Translations under genes and position numbers: made by a program
In this document: positions 43,231-51,011 of the stretch, one piece after another
Layout: each line of letters opens with the position of its first letter
Position numbering within the stretch: the first letter of the stretch is position 1
DNA from: Bacillota bacterium
GTDB lineage: Bacteria; Bacillota; Clostridia; DSM-8532
Reading direction: 5' to 3'
Assembly (NCBI GenBank): GCA_023443745.1
Contig: JAEZTB010000026.1
Coordinates: forward strand, 1-64,000
Length of the DNA: 64,000 bases
The notes under the pieces: generated by a model
Told to the model about the DNA's origin: nothing
Database searches by the model: none
What the model saw: the letters and a program-made list of their open reading frames with translations, nothing else

Positions 43231-44205
43231 CTAAATATGGTTTTTAAGCAATGCCGTCTGGGCTTTTACCCGCTCCTTCATCAAATCAACAAAGTGCTGA
43301 GGTGACAGAACCTTTAGCACAGGACCAAACCCAAGAAGCCGAATCAAAAGTTCTGTTTCATCATTTTTGTTGTAATAAATCTCACTGGTACAAATTCCTG
43401 TACTTTCATCATATTCACTGCGCTTTTCATAGGATGAAAACTCAATCATGACTCGCTCTATGGCTTTACGCTCGTTGGTGATCTCAATCACGACCGGTTC
43501 TTTGCACTTTACTTCATGCAGGTACTCCTCTGCTTGAAAATCATGAGATACTTGCTCTCCGGACAAGTGGATAGCTGTAATACGGCCAACATTAATCGTG
43601 CTGTATTGAGTTTTGCGATTCTTTGAAATCTTACCGACATACACACGGAACTTATCGTCTTTTTCCGAATACTCCAATTTAAGCGGTACACAATGGCATT
43701 GCCGGGAGAGACTTTCTTTGTTTCGATAGGTGATTTTTATTGGAGTATGGTTTTTAATTGCACGAAGCAAAAGCAAAAACCGCTCACGATACCCCACATC
43801 AGAATAATTGTCCCCATCGCTGAATTGATCGAAAGCATAAAAAGTCTCCCGGGAAAATAGTGGTGAAATATCCTTAAGATACCCGGTAAGCCGCTCTAGT
43901 TCTGTATCGGTGAAAAACAAACAAAATCGCGGATCAGATAATAGAGCTTTAAGCCAACTGAGTTCCAAAGCAGATAAAGGCTTCTCGGGGACACTTTTTA
44001 GGCTGCTGAAAAATAAATCGCCTTTCTGTTCCAGCAGCTTCCATCCATTCTTATGAGTAAGCTTTGGCATAAGGTAAAGAGCGCTTTCTGAAAAACCACA
44101 GTTTTGTACCAGTGACTCTATATCGGGTTTTGAAAGCGAAATACGGGATAATAGCTTCTCAGTGATATTAAAATAGCAGCTATAGATTTCTGAGAACAAC
44201 TCCAT
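43231..44205 (-). CDS. WYL domain protein
   Basis: About 324 residues. The central-to-C-terminal part (about 165-235; IKITYRNKESLSRQCHCVPLKLEY, then TQYSTINVGRITAIHLSG) is a WYL domain, an Sm-like ligand- or nucleic-acid-sensing module, followed by the WCX-type extension that ends VLKVLSPQHFVDLMKERV. No clear helix-turn-helix is seen at the N-terminus. The ATG overlaps the stop of the other WYL gene (TGATG), so they are translated together and may form a heteromer. Divergent to the slipin-RtcB genes. Confidence 0.85.
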   Translation of the reverse strand: MELFSEIYSCYFNITEKLLSRISLSKPDIESLVQNCGFSESALYLMPKLTHKNGWKLLEQKGDLFFSSLKSVPEKPLSALELSWLKALLSDPRFCLFFTDTELERLTGYLKDISPLFSRETFYAFDQFSDGDNYSDVGYRERFLLLLRAIKNHTPIKITYRNKESLSRQCHCVPLKLEYSEKDDKFRVYVGKISKNRKTQYSTINVGRITAIHLSGEQVSHDFQAEEYLHEVKCKEPVVIEITNERKAIERVMIEFSSYEKRSEYDESTGICTSEIYYNKNDETELLIRLLGFGPVLKVLSPQHFVDLMKERVKAQTALLKNHI

Positions 44206-45437
44206 CACCCTTCACCTCCATAAAGATCAGCCATACGGCGCATATCACTGTAGAAGCGATTAATAACGCCTATATTATCACCCTCTAATTTGATGATTCT
44301 GCCTGTAAAGGTTTTAATCCAACGCATCATTTCATTGGTGTCATATACATCAATGCTGTAAAGATACGTGTTTTCGTCAATCCTCTCTATTTTGCTATCT
44401 TTTCCTTCCCGCTCCAAACGCCGTATGATATGCTTTTCAGTCCTATCATCGATATAAAGTGTCATAGCAATATGCTCGGGCGCTCTTTCTGCAGAAATAG
44501 AAATTCCGAAGCCGTGGGGTTTTCTTTTATTAAAGTCGTCAATATATTCATTGGCTTTTTCGCATTCGTCCAATAGCTTAACACTCTTTATGTAATCCAG
44601 CCGACAAGCGGTAAAGCGCTTCCGTCCAACACCACGCACAATCAAATACTGACGGCCGGTTTGGGTACTGGTATATACTTTTAACGGATAGCCCTTTAAG
44701 GTGGAAGAGGCCCCACGGGTTCCTTTTACGTTGACAAATTCGATGAATCGATGCTGTTCAATAGCATTTACAGCTGTCATCAAAACAATATCCTCCAGGG
44801 GATGGCTTAAAAAGTGATGTTTAAATAGGAAAACAGAGCTGTTCCCGTCAAGCCTATCCAACAGGTAACTTCCAATCTCCGAAAACTGTGCTGCTTCGGA
44901 AAAAAAGGAAACCATGTCGTAAAAGTTCTCGCCGAGATGCAAAAGACCGTCAATACGGTATGGAGAAAGCGAATAGGCATGAATCTTCCCTTGCTTTACG
45001 ACCATTAATAGTCCGAGATCAACATACTCTTTACATTTAATCCTTACTGTTTGCGGGTCAAACAAAAGGCCATAATCCAAGCTGATAGAGTCGGTGATTT
45101 GTTCAACTGACAACTCTCCCACTCTACTCAGAACATCAAGAATGAAGAAATGAAGCTGAATATCGTTATCGGTGAAGCTTTTAGCCTTAAAAGCCTTGTG
45201 GAGAGGGTTATGCTGAAGGGTAGTCGTATCCACCGAGATGAAAATGCACTTGCCATTTTTGCTGTAATCCCATCCGATAGAACCTCCTAAATAGTTTTCT
45301 ATGCGGCGACGCTCATTGTCATAGGTTCGTCCGCTTTTCCTGTCAAAAGCAGAGCGACCCTTAAATCCATAAATAAAGAAATCGCGCATATAATCACGAA
45401 TACGGTCAAAATTCTTGATCAGCTCGTTATAGGCCAA
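44205..45437 (-). CDS. WYL domain transcriptional regulator
   Basis: About 410 residues starting at TTG 45437, seven bases after GGGAGG. A winged helix is likely at about 105-165 (ILDVLSRVGELSVEQITDSI, then TVRIKCKEYVDLGLL), followed by a WYL domain (about 235-310; IEFVNVKGTRGASSTLKGYP, QYLIVRGVGRKRFTACRLDYI) and a C-terminal extension. WYL regulators respond to nucleic acid or nucleotide-like signals in several defence and DNA-repair systems. Here it faces a tRNA-like RNA, slipin and RtcB across a shared promoter region and is the obvious candidate regulator of them. Confidence 0.87.
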   Translation of the reverse strand: MAYNELIKNFDRIRDYMRDFFIYGFKGRSAFDRKSGRTYDNERRRIENYLGGSIGWDYSKNGKCIFISVDTTTLQHNPLHKAFKAKSFTDNDIQLHFFILDVLSRVGELSVEQITDSISLDYGLLFDPQTVRIKCKEYVDLGLLMVVKQGKIHAYSLSPYRIDGLLHLGENFYDMVSFFSEAAQFSEIGSYLLDRLDGNSSVFLFKHHFLSHPLEDIVLMTAVNAIEQHRFIEFVNVKGTRGASSTLKGYPLKVYTSTQTGRQYLIVRGVGRKRFTACRLDYIKSVKLLDECEKANEYIDDFNKRKPHGFGISISAERAPEHIAMTLYIDDRTEKHIIRRLEREGKDSKIERIDENTYLYSIDVYDTNEMMRWIKTFTGRIIKLEGDNIGVINRFYSDMRRMADLYGGEG

Positions 45438-45467
45438 GGTTTCACCTCCCAATCCGTTCTTTTTAAT

Positions 45468-45534
45468 GTTATACCGAATTCACGAGAGCTCGCAACTTTT
45501 TTTAAATGATAACCACTACCTTCCATCATACAAT
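45468..45534. promoter_or_regulatory. Divergent promoters for WYL genes and tRNA-like RNA
   Basis: On the minus strand TTGCGA (45490-45495) and TATAAC (45468-45473) are 16 bases apart and precede the WYL operon. On the plus strand TACAAT (45529-45534), with a weak ATGATA 17 bases upstream, would start transcription near 45541, exactly at the first hairpin of the noncoding RNA region. Confidence 0.5.
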
Positions 45535-45540
45535 AAAGAT

Positions 45541-45815
45541 GTCGCAGGCAGCGACAAACAACCGAGCGCGGCAGTTTGGCCGGAAACAGCGACTGCGCGG
45601 CACCGTAAATGTGAAGATCGGTGTTCAGAATCGGCTGGTGCACCTTTCAAGTGCAGTGAAGCATCAATGTGTCGGAGGTTCGACTCCTCCTCCTGGCCTA
45701 TGGCTAGGGTAGCTTAGAGGCAGAGCAATTGACGAACTTTTTATCAGTGTTCCCAAAGCAATCCCACTGTCAAAGACTGAGGTCAAAGACAGAGCAGATT
45801 GACTACCCTGTGGAA
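45541..45815 (+). ncRNA. Structured noncoding RNA, candidate Y RNA (YrlA-like)
   Basis: No credible protein is encoded here, but the region is dense in hairpins: GTCGC/GCGAC (45541-45555), CACCG/CGGTG (45601-45623), TGCAC/GTGCA with a seven-base loop (45639-45655), then the permuted tRNA-like core (45664-45732), then CAGTG/CACTG (about 45745-45769) and CTGTC/GACAG stems. Bacterial Y RNAs pair a tRNA-mimic domain with a second module that binds the Ro60 protein, and they occur beside RtcB RNA-repair genes. The exact ends are a guess: the start from a -10 box, the end from the last pairing (GGGTAG with CTACCC at 45810). It may also act as a leader of the slipin-RtcB mRNA. Confidence 0.68.
45664..45732 (+). 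ncRNA. Circularly permuted tRNA-like core domain
   Basis: Reading 5' to 3': TCAAT (anticodon stem 3' strand), GTGTC (five-base variable loop), T-arm GGAGG-TTCGACT-CCTCC, acceptor 3' strand TCCTGGCC, linker TAT, acceptor 5' strand GGCTAGGG, TA (positions 8-9), D-arm GCTT-AGAGGCA-GAGC, A26, ATTGA (anticodon stem 5' strand). ATTGA pairs perfectly with TCAAT; the acceptor strands make eight pairs including two G-U. Canonical T54-T55-C56, A58, A14, G18-G19 and A21 are all kept. The acceptor is closed by a three-base loop, so there is no CCA end and it cannot be charged; the anticodon loop is replaced by the entry and exit of the RNA. Confidence 0.85.
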
Positions 45816-45950
45816 TGAGCGGATACCGTTTTGATCCCGGAAAGGCCATACAAATTGTACCGCTTTTCCGATGACAAAACTGAAGCTCTTCCCCGCAGTC
45901 AATTTGCGGGATTGCAACCCCGTATTATGTACCCGAAAGGATGTGTCTAT

Positions 45951-47060
45951 ATGAAAATAATTATTAAAGACAATCAAAGAGGCTTCTTGATTCGTAACGG
46001 AAAGTTTGTCAAAATGTTGATGCCGGGCAAACACACTTATTTAGGTCTGAGCGGCTATGAGGTGCTTGTGGATGACATCAGCGACAATGTCAATACATAT
46101 TCCATTCCATTGGAAGTATTGGTGAAGGATGCAGAATTTCGCTCCAGCGTATTGGTTGTTAACAAAAGGTCAAACACTGTAACAATTCTTAAAAAGGATG
46201 GCGTACCTTTTAAAGTTTTGGACGGTATCCGTCATGTCATTTGGAATACTGAGAACCGCTACCAGATAGAGGTTATTTCCTGCGAAGACCCTTACATACC
46301 GGCTGATTTTTCTAAAGATGCACTAAAAGTGGTTCCTTTAAACCTCTATAGTAAAATAACAGTTGCAAATGGTACCATCGGGTTCCTGTACTTCGACGGG
46401 AAGCTTCAAAAACAATTGGATGCAGGCGTTTACTACTTTTGGAACCACCAGTATGCAATTACCTGTGAGACTGTGGATATCAAGCAGCAGCAATTGGAAA
46501 TTGGCGGTCAGGAGATTCTGACTTCGGATCGCGTTTCTATCCGTCTCAATATTTTGGCAAGCTATAAGGTGGCAGAACCTCAGATGTTTGTGGAGTCTAT
46601 CAGCCATCCTTATGAGCAAGTATACAGCTTTGTTCAAATGACCGTCAGGGAGCTCATTGGACAAAAGCGTTTTGATGAAATTTTGGAAGAGAAAGAGAAG
46701 ATTTCAACCCATATACTTGAAATCTTGAAGCAGAAACAAGACTCCCTTGGGGTTGCTTTTTCTTCGGCAGGTATTAAAGATATCATTCTTCCTGGCGATG
46801 TACGGGATATTATGAACAGTGTTCTGATTGCCGAAAAAGCTGCTCAGGCCAATGTCATTGCCCGGCGTGAGGAGGTAGCCTCTACCAGAAGCTTGCTCAA
46901 CACAGCCAAATTGATGGAGGAAAACGAGACTCTCTATAAGCTAAAAGAGCTGGAGTATCTGGAGAAAATTTGCGACAAGGTCGGCAGTATTTCTGTATCG
47001 GGCGGAGACCTGCTCGGTCAGCTGCGTGACATTATTGGCGTAAGGAAAGAAAGTGCGTGA
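45951..47060 (+). CDS. Slipin family SPFH-domain protein
   Basis: About 369 residues. The N-terminus MKIIIKDNQRGFLIRNGKFVKML is typical of slipins found beside RtcB genes. A duplicated beta-rich head is followed by the SPFH/band-7 domain (about 130-290; IDVRV-like SDRVSIRLNILASYKV, then QMTVRELIGQKRFDEIL) and a helical RREEVASTRSLLNTAKLMEEN segment. No obvious transmembrane helix. I start at ATG 45951 because the frame upstream is shared with the noncoding RNA region. It overlaps the RtcB-like gene by eight bases. Slipins recur in bacterial RNA-repair operons, but their role there is not known. Confidence 0.92.
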   Translation: MKIIIKDNQRGFLIRNGKFVKMLMPGKHTYLGLSGYEVLVDDISDNVNTYSIPLEVLVKDAEFRSSVLVVNKRSNTVTILKKDGVPFKVLDGIRHVIWNTENRYQIEVISCEDPYIPADFSKDALKVVPLNLYSKITVANGTIGFLYFDGKLQKQLDAGVYYFWNHQYAITCETVDIKQQQLEIGGQEILTSDRVSIRLNILASYKVAEPQMFVESISHPYEQVYSFVQMTVRELIGQKRFDEILEEKEKISTHILEILKQKQDSLGVAFSSAGIKDIILPGDVRDIMNSVLIAEKAAQANVIARREEVASTRSLLNTAKLMEENETLYKLKELEYLEKICDKVGSISVSGGDLLGQLRDIIGVRKESA

Positions 47061-47862
47061 AAAAAGCATTGGTACCTTGGGCGGCGGAAACCATTTCATT
47101 GAGGTGGATACAGATGATGATGGCAATCGCTATTTGGTCATTCATTCGGGCAGCCGCCATTTAGGCTTGGAGGTGGCTAATTATTATCAGCAGGAAGGCT
47201 ATAATGCCCTAAACCATAATGGCAAGGCAGCAATACAGGAATTAATCGCCTTATATAAGGCGCTGGGCCGGGAAAAGGAAATCCAGCCTGCCATAAAAGC
47301 CGCTAAAAGCCAAGTGCTTACGAACATACCGTTTTCACTGGCTTATGTATCCGGTGACTTGTTTGAAGCCTATATCCACGATATGCGAATCGTTCAGCAT
47401 TTTGCTATGCTAAACCGCAAGGCCATGGCTTCAGAAATCATTAAAGGTCTGAAGCTTTCTGTTGAGGAACAGTTTACCACCGTACATAACTACATTGATA
47501 CTGATTCCATGACCTTGCGTAAAGGAGCCGTTTCGGCACAAAAAGGCGAGATGCTTTTAATTCCCATCAATGTGCGAGATGGGAGCCTAATCTGCATCGG
47601 AAAGGGTAATGAAGATTGGAACTGCTCGGCGCCTCATGGAGCGGGTCGTTTATTCAGCCGAAATGCCGCAAAACAGAACTTCTCCGTGTCCCAGTTCAAA
47701 AAGGAAATGACCGGAATTTACAGTACTTCCATAAGTGCCGACACTTTGGATGAATGCCCCATGGCCTATAAAACGATGGATGATATTGTGGCAAACATCG
47801 CACCTACTGCGGAAATTATTAAAATAATCAAACCTGTCTACAACTTTAAAGCAGGCGAATAA
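47053..47862 (+). CDS. RtcB-like RNA ligase lacking its N-terminal part
   Basis: 269 residues from a GTG start with GGAAAG upstream. The sequence begins at SIGTLGGGNHFIE, normally about residue 130 or later of RtcB, and continues intact: VIHSGSRHLG, TTVHNYID, and APHGAGRLFSR with the histidine that carries the GMP intermediate. RtcB joins 2',3'-cyclic-phosphate and 5'-OH RNA ends using GTP and Mn. The missing part normally holds the PDVHAG motif and the VGVDIGCGM Asp and Cys metal ligands, so this protein alone should not bind the metal properly. It may be a deletion derivative, a decaying gene, or a product of assembly error. Slipin is directly upstream. Confidence 0.88.
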   Translation: MREKSIGTLGGGNHFIEVDTDDDGNRYLVIHSGSRHLGLEVANYYQQEGYNALNHNGKAAIQELIALYKALGREKEIQPAIKAAKSQVLTNIPFSLAYVSGDLFEAYIHDMRIVQHFAMLNRKAMASEIIKGLKLSVEEQFTTVHNYIDTDSMTLRKGAVSAQKGEMLLIPINVRDGSLICIGKGNEDWNCSAPHGAGRLFSRNAAKQNFSVSQFKKEMTGIYSTSISADTLDECPMAYKTMDDIVANIAPTAEIIKIIKPVYNFKAGE

Positions 47863-47867
47863 AGCTA

Positions 47868-48956
47868 TCAAAGGGACCTGTACATCTTTTCAAGATTGTT
47901 TTCCATCTCGGTGACTAACTTGAACTGCGTACGGGTCCTATCAAGGTTATGACCTTCACGATGGACTTTAAAATAAGTATCCCCGTTTAAAAAGTCGGTC
48001 AAAAATCTGATGCCGCATTCAAAAGTCATCATTTTAGCAGCAATCGGCAAATACTCCAGCTCTGTTGAAGTTAAAGCGCCTGCGGTCGATTCCAAAAATC
48101 CCTTTGTGAAGCTTTCATATAGCTTTAAATCCATGCTTACTTTTGTCAGATCCCTTTCATCTTCAGCACCGGTATTGGTACCTGTTCGTATGGAATCCCC
48201 AAAATCGTAGAGGGAAAGTCCGGGCATCACGGTATCGAGGTCTATTACACAAATCCCTTCGCCTGTTTGATCATCAATCATGACATTGTTGAATTTGGTA
48301 TCATTATGTGTAACTCTCAACGGCAGTTTTCCTTCATTCAAGAGATCAACAAGTATTGAAGCATCTTTCTCTCTTTCCATTGCAAACAGGATCTCAGCTT
48401 TTACTCCTGAAGCCCTATTAACAGGGTCCTTTTCAATTGCTTCTATCAATGCTTCAAAGCGCTTTTTTGTATTGTGAAAATGAGGTATGGTTTCAGACAG
48501 TTGTTCGGCAGGAAAGTCGCTAAGCAATCTTTGAAACTTACCAAAAGCCTTTCCACCGTTATAGAAATGAGTCGGGGTTTCCACTATGTCATAGGTCTTT
48601 GCATCCTCTATGAACACATAGCCTCTCCAGTATTCCCCTGCCTCGCTTATATAGAAGCTCTTACCTTCTATTGTGGGGATAATGTTCAGTGTTTCTCTTT
48701 CAGGATTTCCGCCGGCTGCAATAATTTTTTTTCTGAGATGTTCGGTAATGCTCTCTATATTTTTCATAAGGCTTGCGGGGTCTTTGAATATTCTATGGTT
48801 AATTCTTTGCAGGATGTATCTGTGCATCTTTCCGTTTGCTTTTCTGAAGTATGCGGCATAGGTATCGTTTATGTGCCCGGAGCCATATGGAAGTGCTTCG
48901 GTAAAGGTGCCTTCAAAAGTGAAATTTCTTACGATATCATTAAAACCAGTGTTCAT
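47868..48956 (-). CDS. nahK: N-acetylhexosamine 1-kinase-like phosphotransferase
   Basis: A 362-residue aminoglycoside-phosphotransferase-fold kinase closely patterned on bifidobacterial NahK: YGSGHINDTY near the N-terminus, YILQRINHRIFKDP, LRVTHNDTKFNNVMID (catalytic loop), CVIDLDTVMPG (metal aspartate), DFGDSIRTGTNTGAEDERDL and MTFECGIRFLTDFLNGD. NahK phosphorylates GlcNAc or GalNAc at C1. Its start overlaps the nucleotidyltransferase stop by four bases, which would convert the sugar-1-phosphate to a nucleotide sugar. Confidence 0.9.
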   Translation of the reverse strand: MNTGFNDIVRNFTFEGTFTEALPYGSGHINDTYAAYFRKANGKMHRYILQRINHRIFKDPASLMKNIESITEHLRKKIIAAGGNPERETLNIIPTIEGKSFYISEAGEYWRGYVFIEDAKTYDIVETPTHFYNGGKAFGKFQRLLSDFPAEQLSETIPHFHNTKKRFEALIEAIEKDPVNRASGVKAEILFAMEREKDASILVDLLNEGKLPLRVTHNDTKFNNVMIDDQTGEGICVIDLDTVMPGLSLYDFGDSIRTGTNTGAEDERDLTKVSMDLKLYESFTKGFLESTAGALTSTELEYLPIAAKMMTFECGIRFLTDFLNGDTYFKVHREGHNLDRTRTQFKLVTEMENNLEKMYRSL

Positions 48957-49879
48957 CTATAACCCCTCCATAAATCTTCCGGGTATTTTCCCTGTTGAAT
49001 TAAATTGATGATGGCTTGCTTGACCATGGGCTTGTCATTCTGGTAGGTCACTCCGTACCATCGTTCGTGGGACGACAAAACTTTTACATCGGCCTTATTC
49101 TCCAAAATTAATTCTCCTACAACGTTAGGCAGAAAATATTCCGCTTTTCCAATCTTTTCGCTGTTATCTTTCAAAAACTTAGGGAACCTTCCTTCAAGCT
49201 CCTTGAAAATACTGGGGGTGAAACCCCATGTATTCATTGAAACCAGACTTCCTCGGGGGATAGTGACCCAGTTATCACCGTCCTCAGTATACTTTGTTTC
49301 GGAGCCAAACTTTTCAATTCTTGTTCTCTCAGCTACTCCCGATAAATAGCCTTCTTTGGTGACACTGCACACACCTCTTGCGACATGACCATTTTCAGTA
49401 AGAGTATTTTCCAGAACAAAGCCCACCATACTATACTGATATTTGTTTTTATCCTGTGCCCCTTTAAGATAATTGGCAAGCACTTGAAATGATGACTGAC
49501 CATAAAAATCATCGGCATTGATTACGGCAAAAGGGGTGTCAACAGCATTCCGACAGCTCATAACAGCATGACCTGTCCCCCAGGGCTTACTTCTTCCTTC
49601 GGGAACTTTAAAGCCTTCTGGTAAATCATCAACACTCTGGTAAACAAATTCAGTCTTGACCAGTCTGGAGATTTTATCGCCTATTTTTTCCTTGAAAGCC
49701 TCTTCAATGTCTTCTTTTATAATAAATATGACTTTTTCAAAGCCGGCTTTCAATGCATCGTAAATTGAATAATCCATTATTATCTCACCGTTGGGTCCGA
49801 TGGGATCAATCTGCTTTAATCCTCCATAACGGCTTCCTATACCGGCTGCCATAATTACAAGCGTGGGCTTAGTCATCAT
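48953..49879 (-). CDS. Sugar-1-phosphate nucleotidyltransferase
   Basis: A 308-residue GT-A-like NTP transferase. LVIMAAGIGSRYGGLKQIDPIG carries the nucleotide-binding GxGxRxxxxxK loop; INADDFYG supplies a metal-binding aspartate pair. It would convert a sugar 1-phosphate plus NTP to a nucleotide sugar and pyrophosphate; with NahK in the same operon UDP-HexNAc is the likely product. AAAGGAG lies six bases before ATG. An AraC regulator gene is divergent, 193 bases away. Confidence 0.88.
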   Translation of the reverse strand: MMTKPTLVIMAAGIGSRYGGLKQIDPIGPNGEIIMDYSIYDALKAGFEKVIFIIKEDIEEAFKEKIGDKISRLVKTEFVYQSVDDLPEGFKVPEGRSKPWGTGHAVMSCRNAVDTPFAVINADDFYGQSSFQVLANYLKGAQDKNKYQYSMVGFVLENTLTENGHVARGVCSVTKEGYLSGVAERTRIEKFGSETKYTEDGDNWVTIPRGSLVSMNTWGFTPSIFKELEGRFPKFLKDNSEKIGKAEYFLPNVVGELILENKADVKVLSSHERWYGVTYQNDKPMVKQAIINLIQQGKYPEDLWRGYR

Positions 49880-50072
49880 AACATTCTCCTTTGTCTTTGA
49901 TTCTGAAATCCGTATATACTTTAATTCTAAAAGGCCAATTGATAGATGTATTTAACAACGTGGTCAGTTAATTTGCATTTTTGGTCAAACAGGGATAACC
50001 GCTTCAAAATTGGCAGGTTATTGTTTTAAGAGCCCTAAAGCGCTATGATTAAAGCAGCAAGTATTTAGGGGC

Positions 50073-50963
50073 ATGGTTATGGATTATTTTAAAACCATAT
50101 TAAAAGAAGAACTGATCATTAAAAAGATAATCTCTGTGCACTATTTTGAATATGCCAAGGATTATCTATTTGATGGAGAAAGGCATGACTTCTGGGAGTT
50201 CTTGTATGTTGACAAGGGTGAGGTGGAAGTTATGGCTGACACACTTGGTTACAAGCTAAAACAGGGTGAAATGATCTTCCACAAACCCAATGAGTTCCAT
50301 AATGTATGGGCTAATGGAAAAGTCGCCCCGAATCTCATTGTTATATCCTTTGAGTGCAAATCCAATAAAATGGATTATTTTAAAGACAAGATTCTATCTA
50401 TTGATAATCAGGAGAAAAACCTGCTTGCACAAATAATAAGTGAGGCTAAGGAAGCATACACCTCCCCACTGGACTCTCCTTCCCTAAAAAAACTTGAAAA
50501 AAGGGCAAGGCCAAAATTTGGCTGTGAGCAGCTGATAAAAATATATCTTGAACAGATGCTTATCAACCTTATCAGAAAAGACGAAAGCATCAGTAGCGAA
50601 AAGAAGCTGTCCTCCTCAGTAAAAGAACGATTCGATGGAGACATGTCGAAAAGGGCAATAAGCTTCCTTGAGGAAAATATTTGCAATAATATTTCTTTCG
50701 ATGATGTATGCCGTTATCTGTCATTGAGCAGGACAAGCCTCAAGGTGCTATTCAGGGAGACAACAAATTCAAGTGTTATGGAATATTATAATGGGTTAAA
50801 AATAGCGGAAGCAAAAAAAATGATACGGGAAGGAATGAACAACTTTACCAAGATAGCCGATACTCTTGGCTATGCTTCCATTCATTATTTCTCGCGTCAT
50901 TTTAAAAAGGCCACAGGCATGACACCTTCAGAATATACAATATCAGTGAAAAGCAAGCTTTAA
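50073..50963 (+). CDS. AraC family transcriptional regulator
   Basis: 296 residues: an N-terminal cupin sugar-sensing domain (about 15-110; HDFWEFLYVDKGEVEVMADT, HKPNEFHNV) and a C-terminal double helix-turn-helix (about 195-292; ICNNISFDDVCRYLSLSRTS, FTKIADTLGYASIHYFSRHFKK, GMTPSEY). The second ATG at 50079 has slightly better spacing to AGGGGC. Divergent orientation to the NahK operon makes that operon the obvious target. Confidence 0.92.
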   Translation: MVMDYFKTILKEELIIKKIISVHYFEYAKDYLFDGERHDFWEFLYVDKGEVEVMADTLGYKLKQGEMIFHKPNEFHNVWANGKVAPNLIVISFECKSNKMDYFKDKILSIDNQEKNLLAQIISEAKEAYTSPLDSPSLKKLEKRARPKFGCEQLIKIYLEQMLINLIRKDESISSEKKLSSSVKERFDGDMSKRAISFLEENICNNISFDDVCRYLSLSRTSLKVLFRETTNSSVMEYYNGLKIAEAKKMIREGMNNFTKIADTLGYASIHYFSRHFKKATGMTPSEYTISVKSKL

Positions 50964-50999
50964 AGGCAGTGGATCCAATTAAAGAAAACCACTGCCTTT
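50962..50999. terminator. Bidirectional terminator between araC-like and chitinase genes
   Basis: AAAGGCAGTGG pairs perfectly with CCACTGCCTTT over 11 bp with a 16-base loop, between two convergent stop codons. T runs are short on both sides. Confidence 0.78.
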
Positions 51000-51011
51000 A
51001 TTGCTTTGTAT

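Noticed and set aside
45639..45655. Ordinary tRNA with a TTC (Glu) anticodon arm
   Set aside because: The five-pair stem and seven-base loop look like an anticodon arm, but no D-arm or acceptor strand sits at the right distance upstream, whereas the permuted fold explains the T-arm, acceptor and D-arm with better pairing.
45831..45950. 40-residue N-terminal extension of slipin
   Set aside because: The extension starts in a hairpin-rich noncoding stretch without a ribosome-binding site, and the family start motif MKIIIKDNQRGFL has its own AAAGGATG site.
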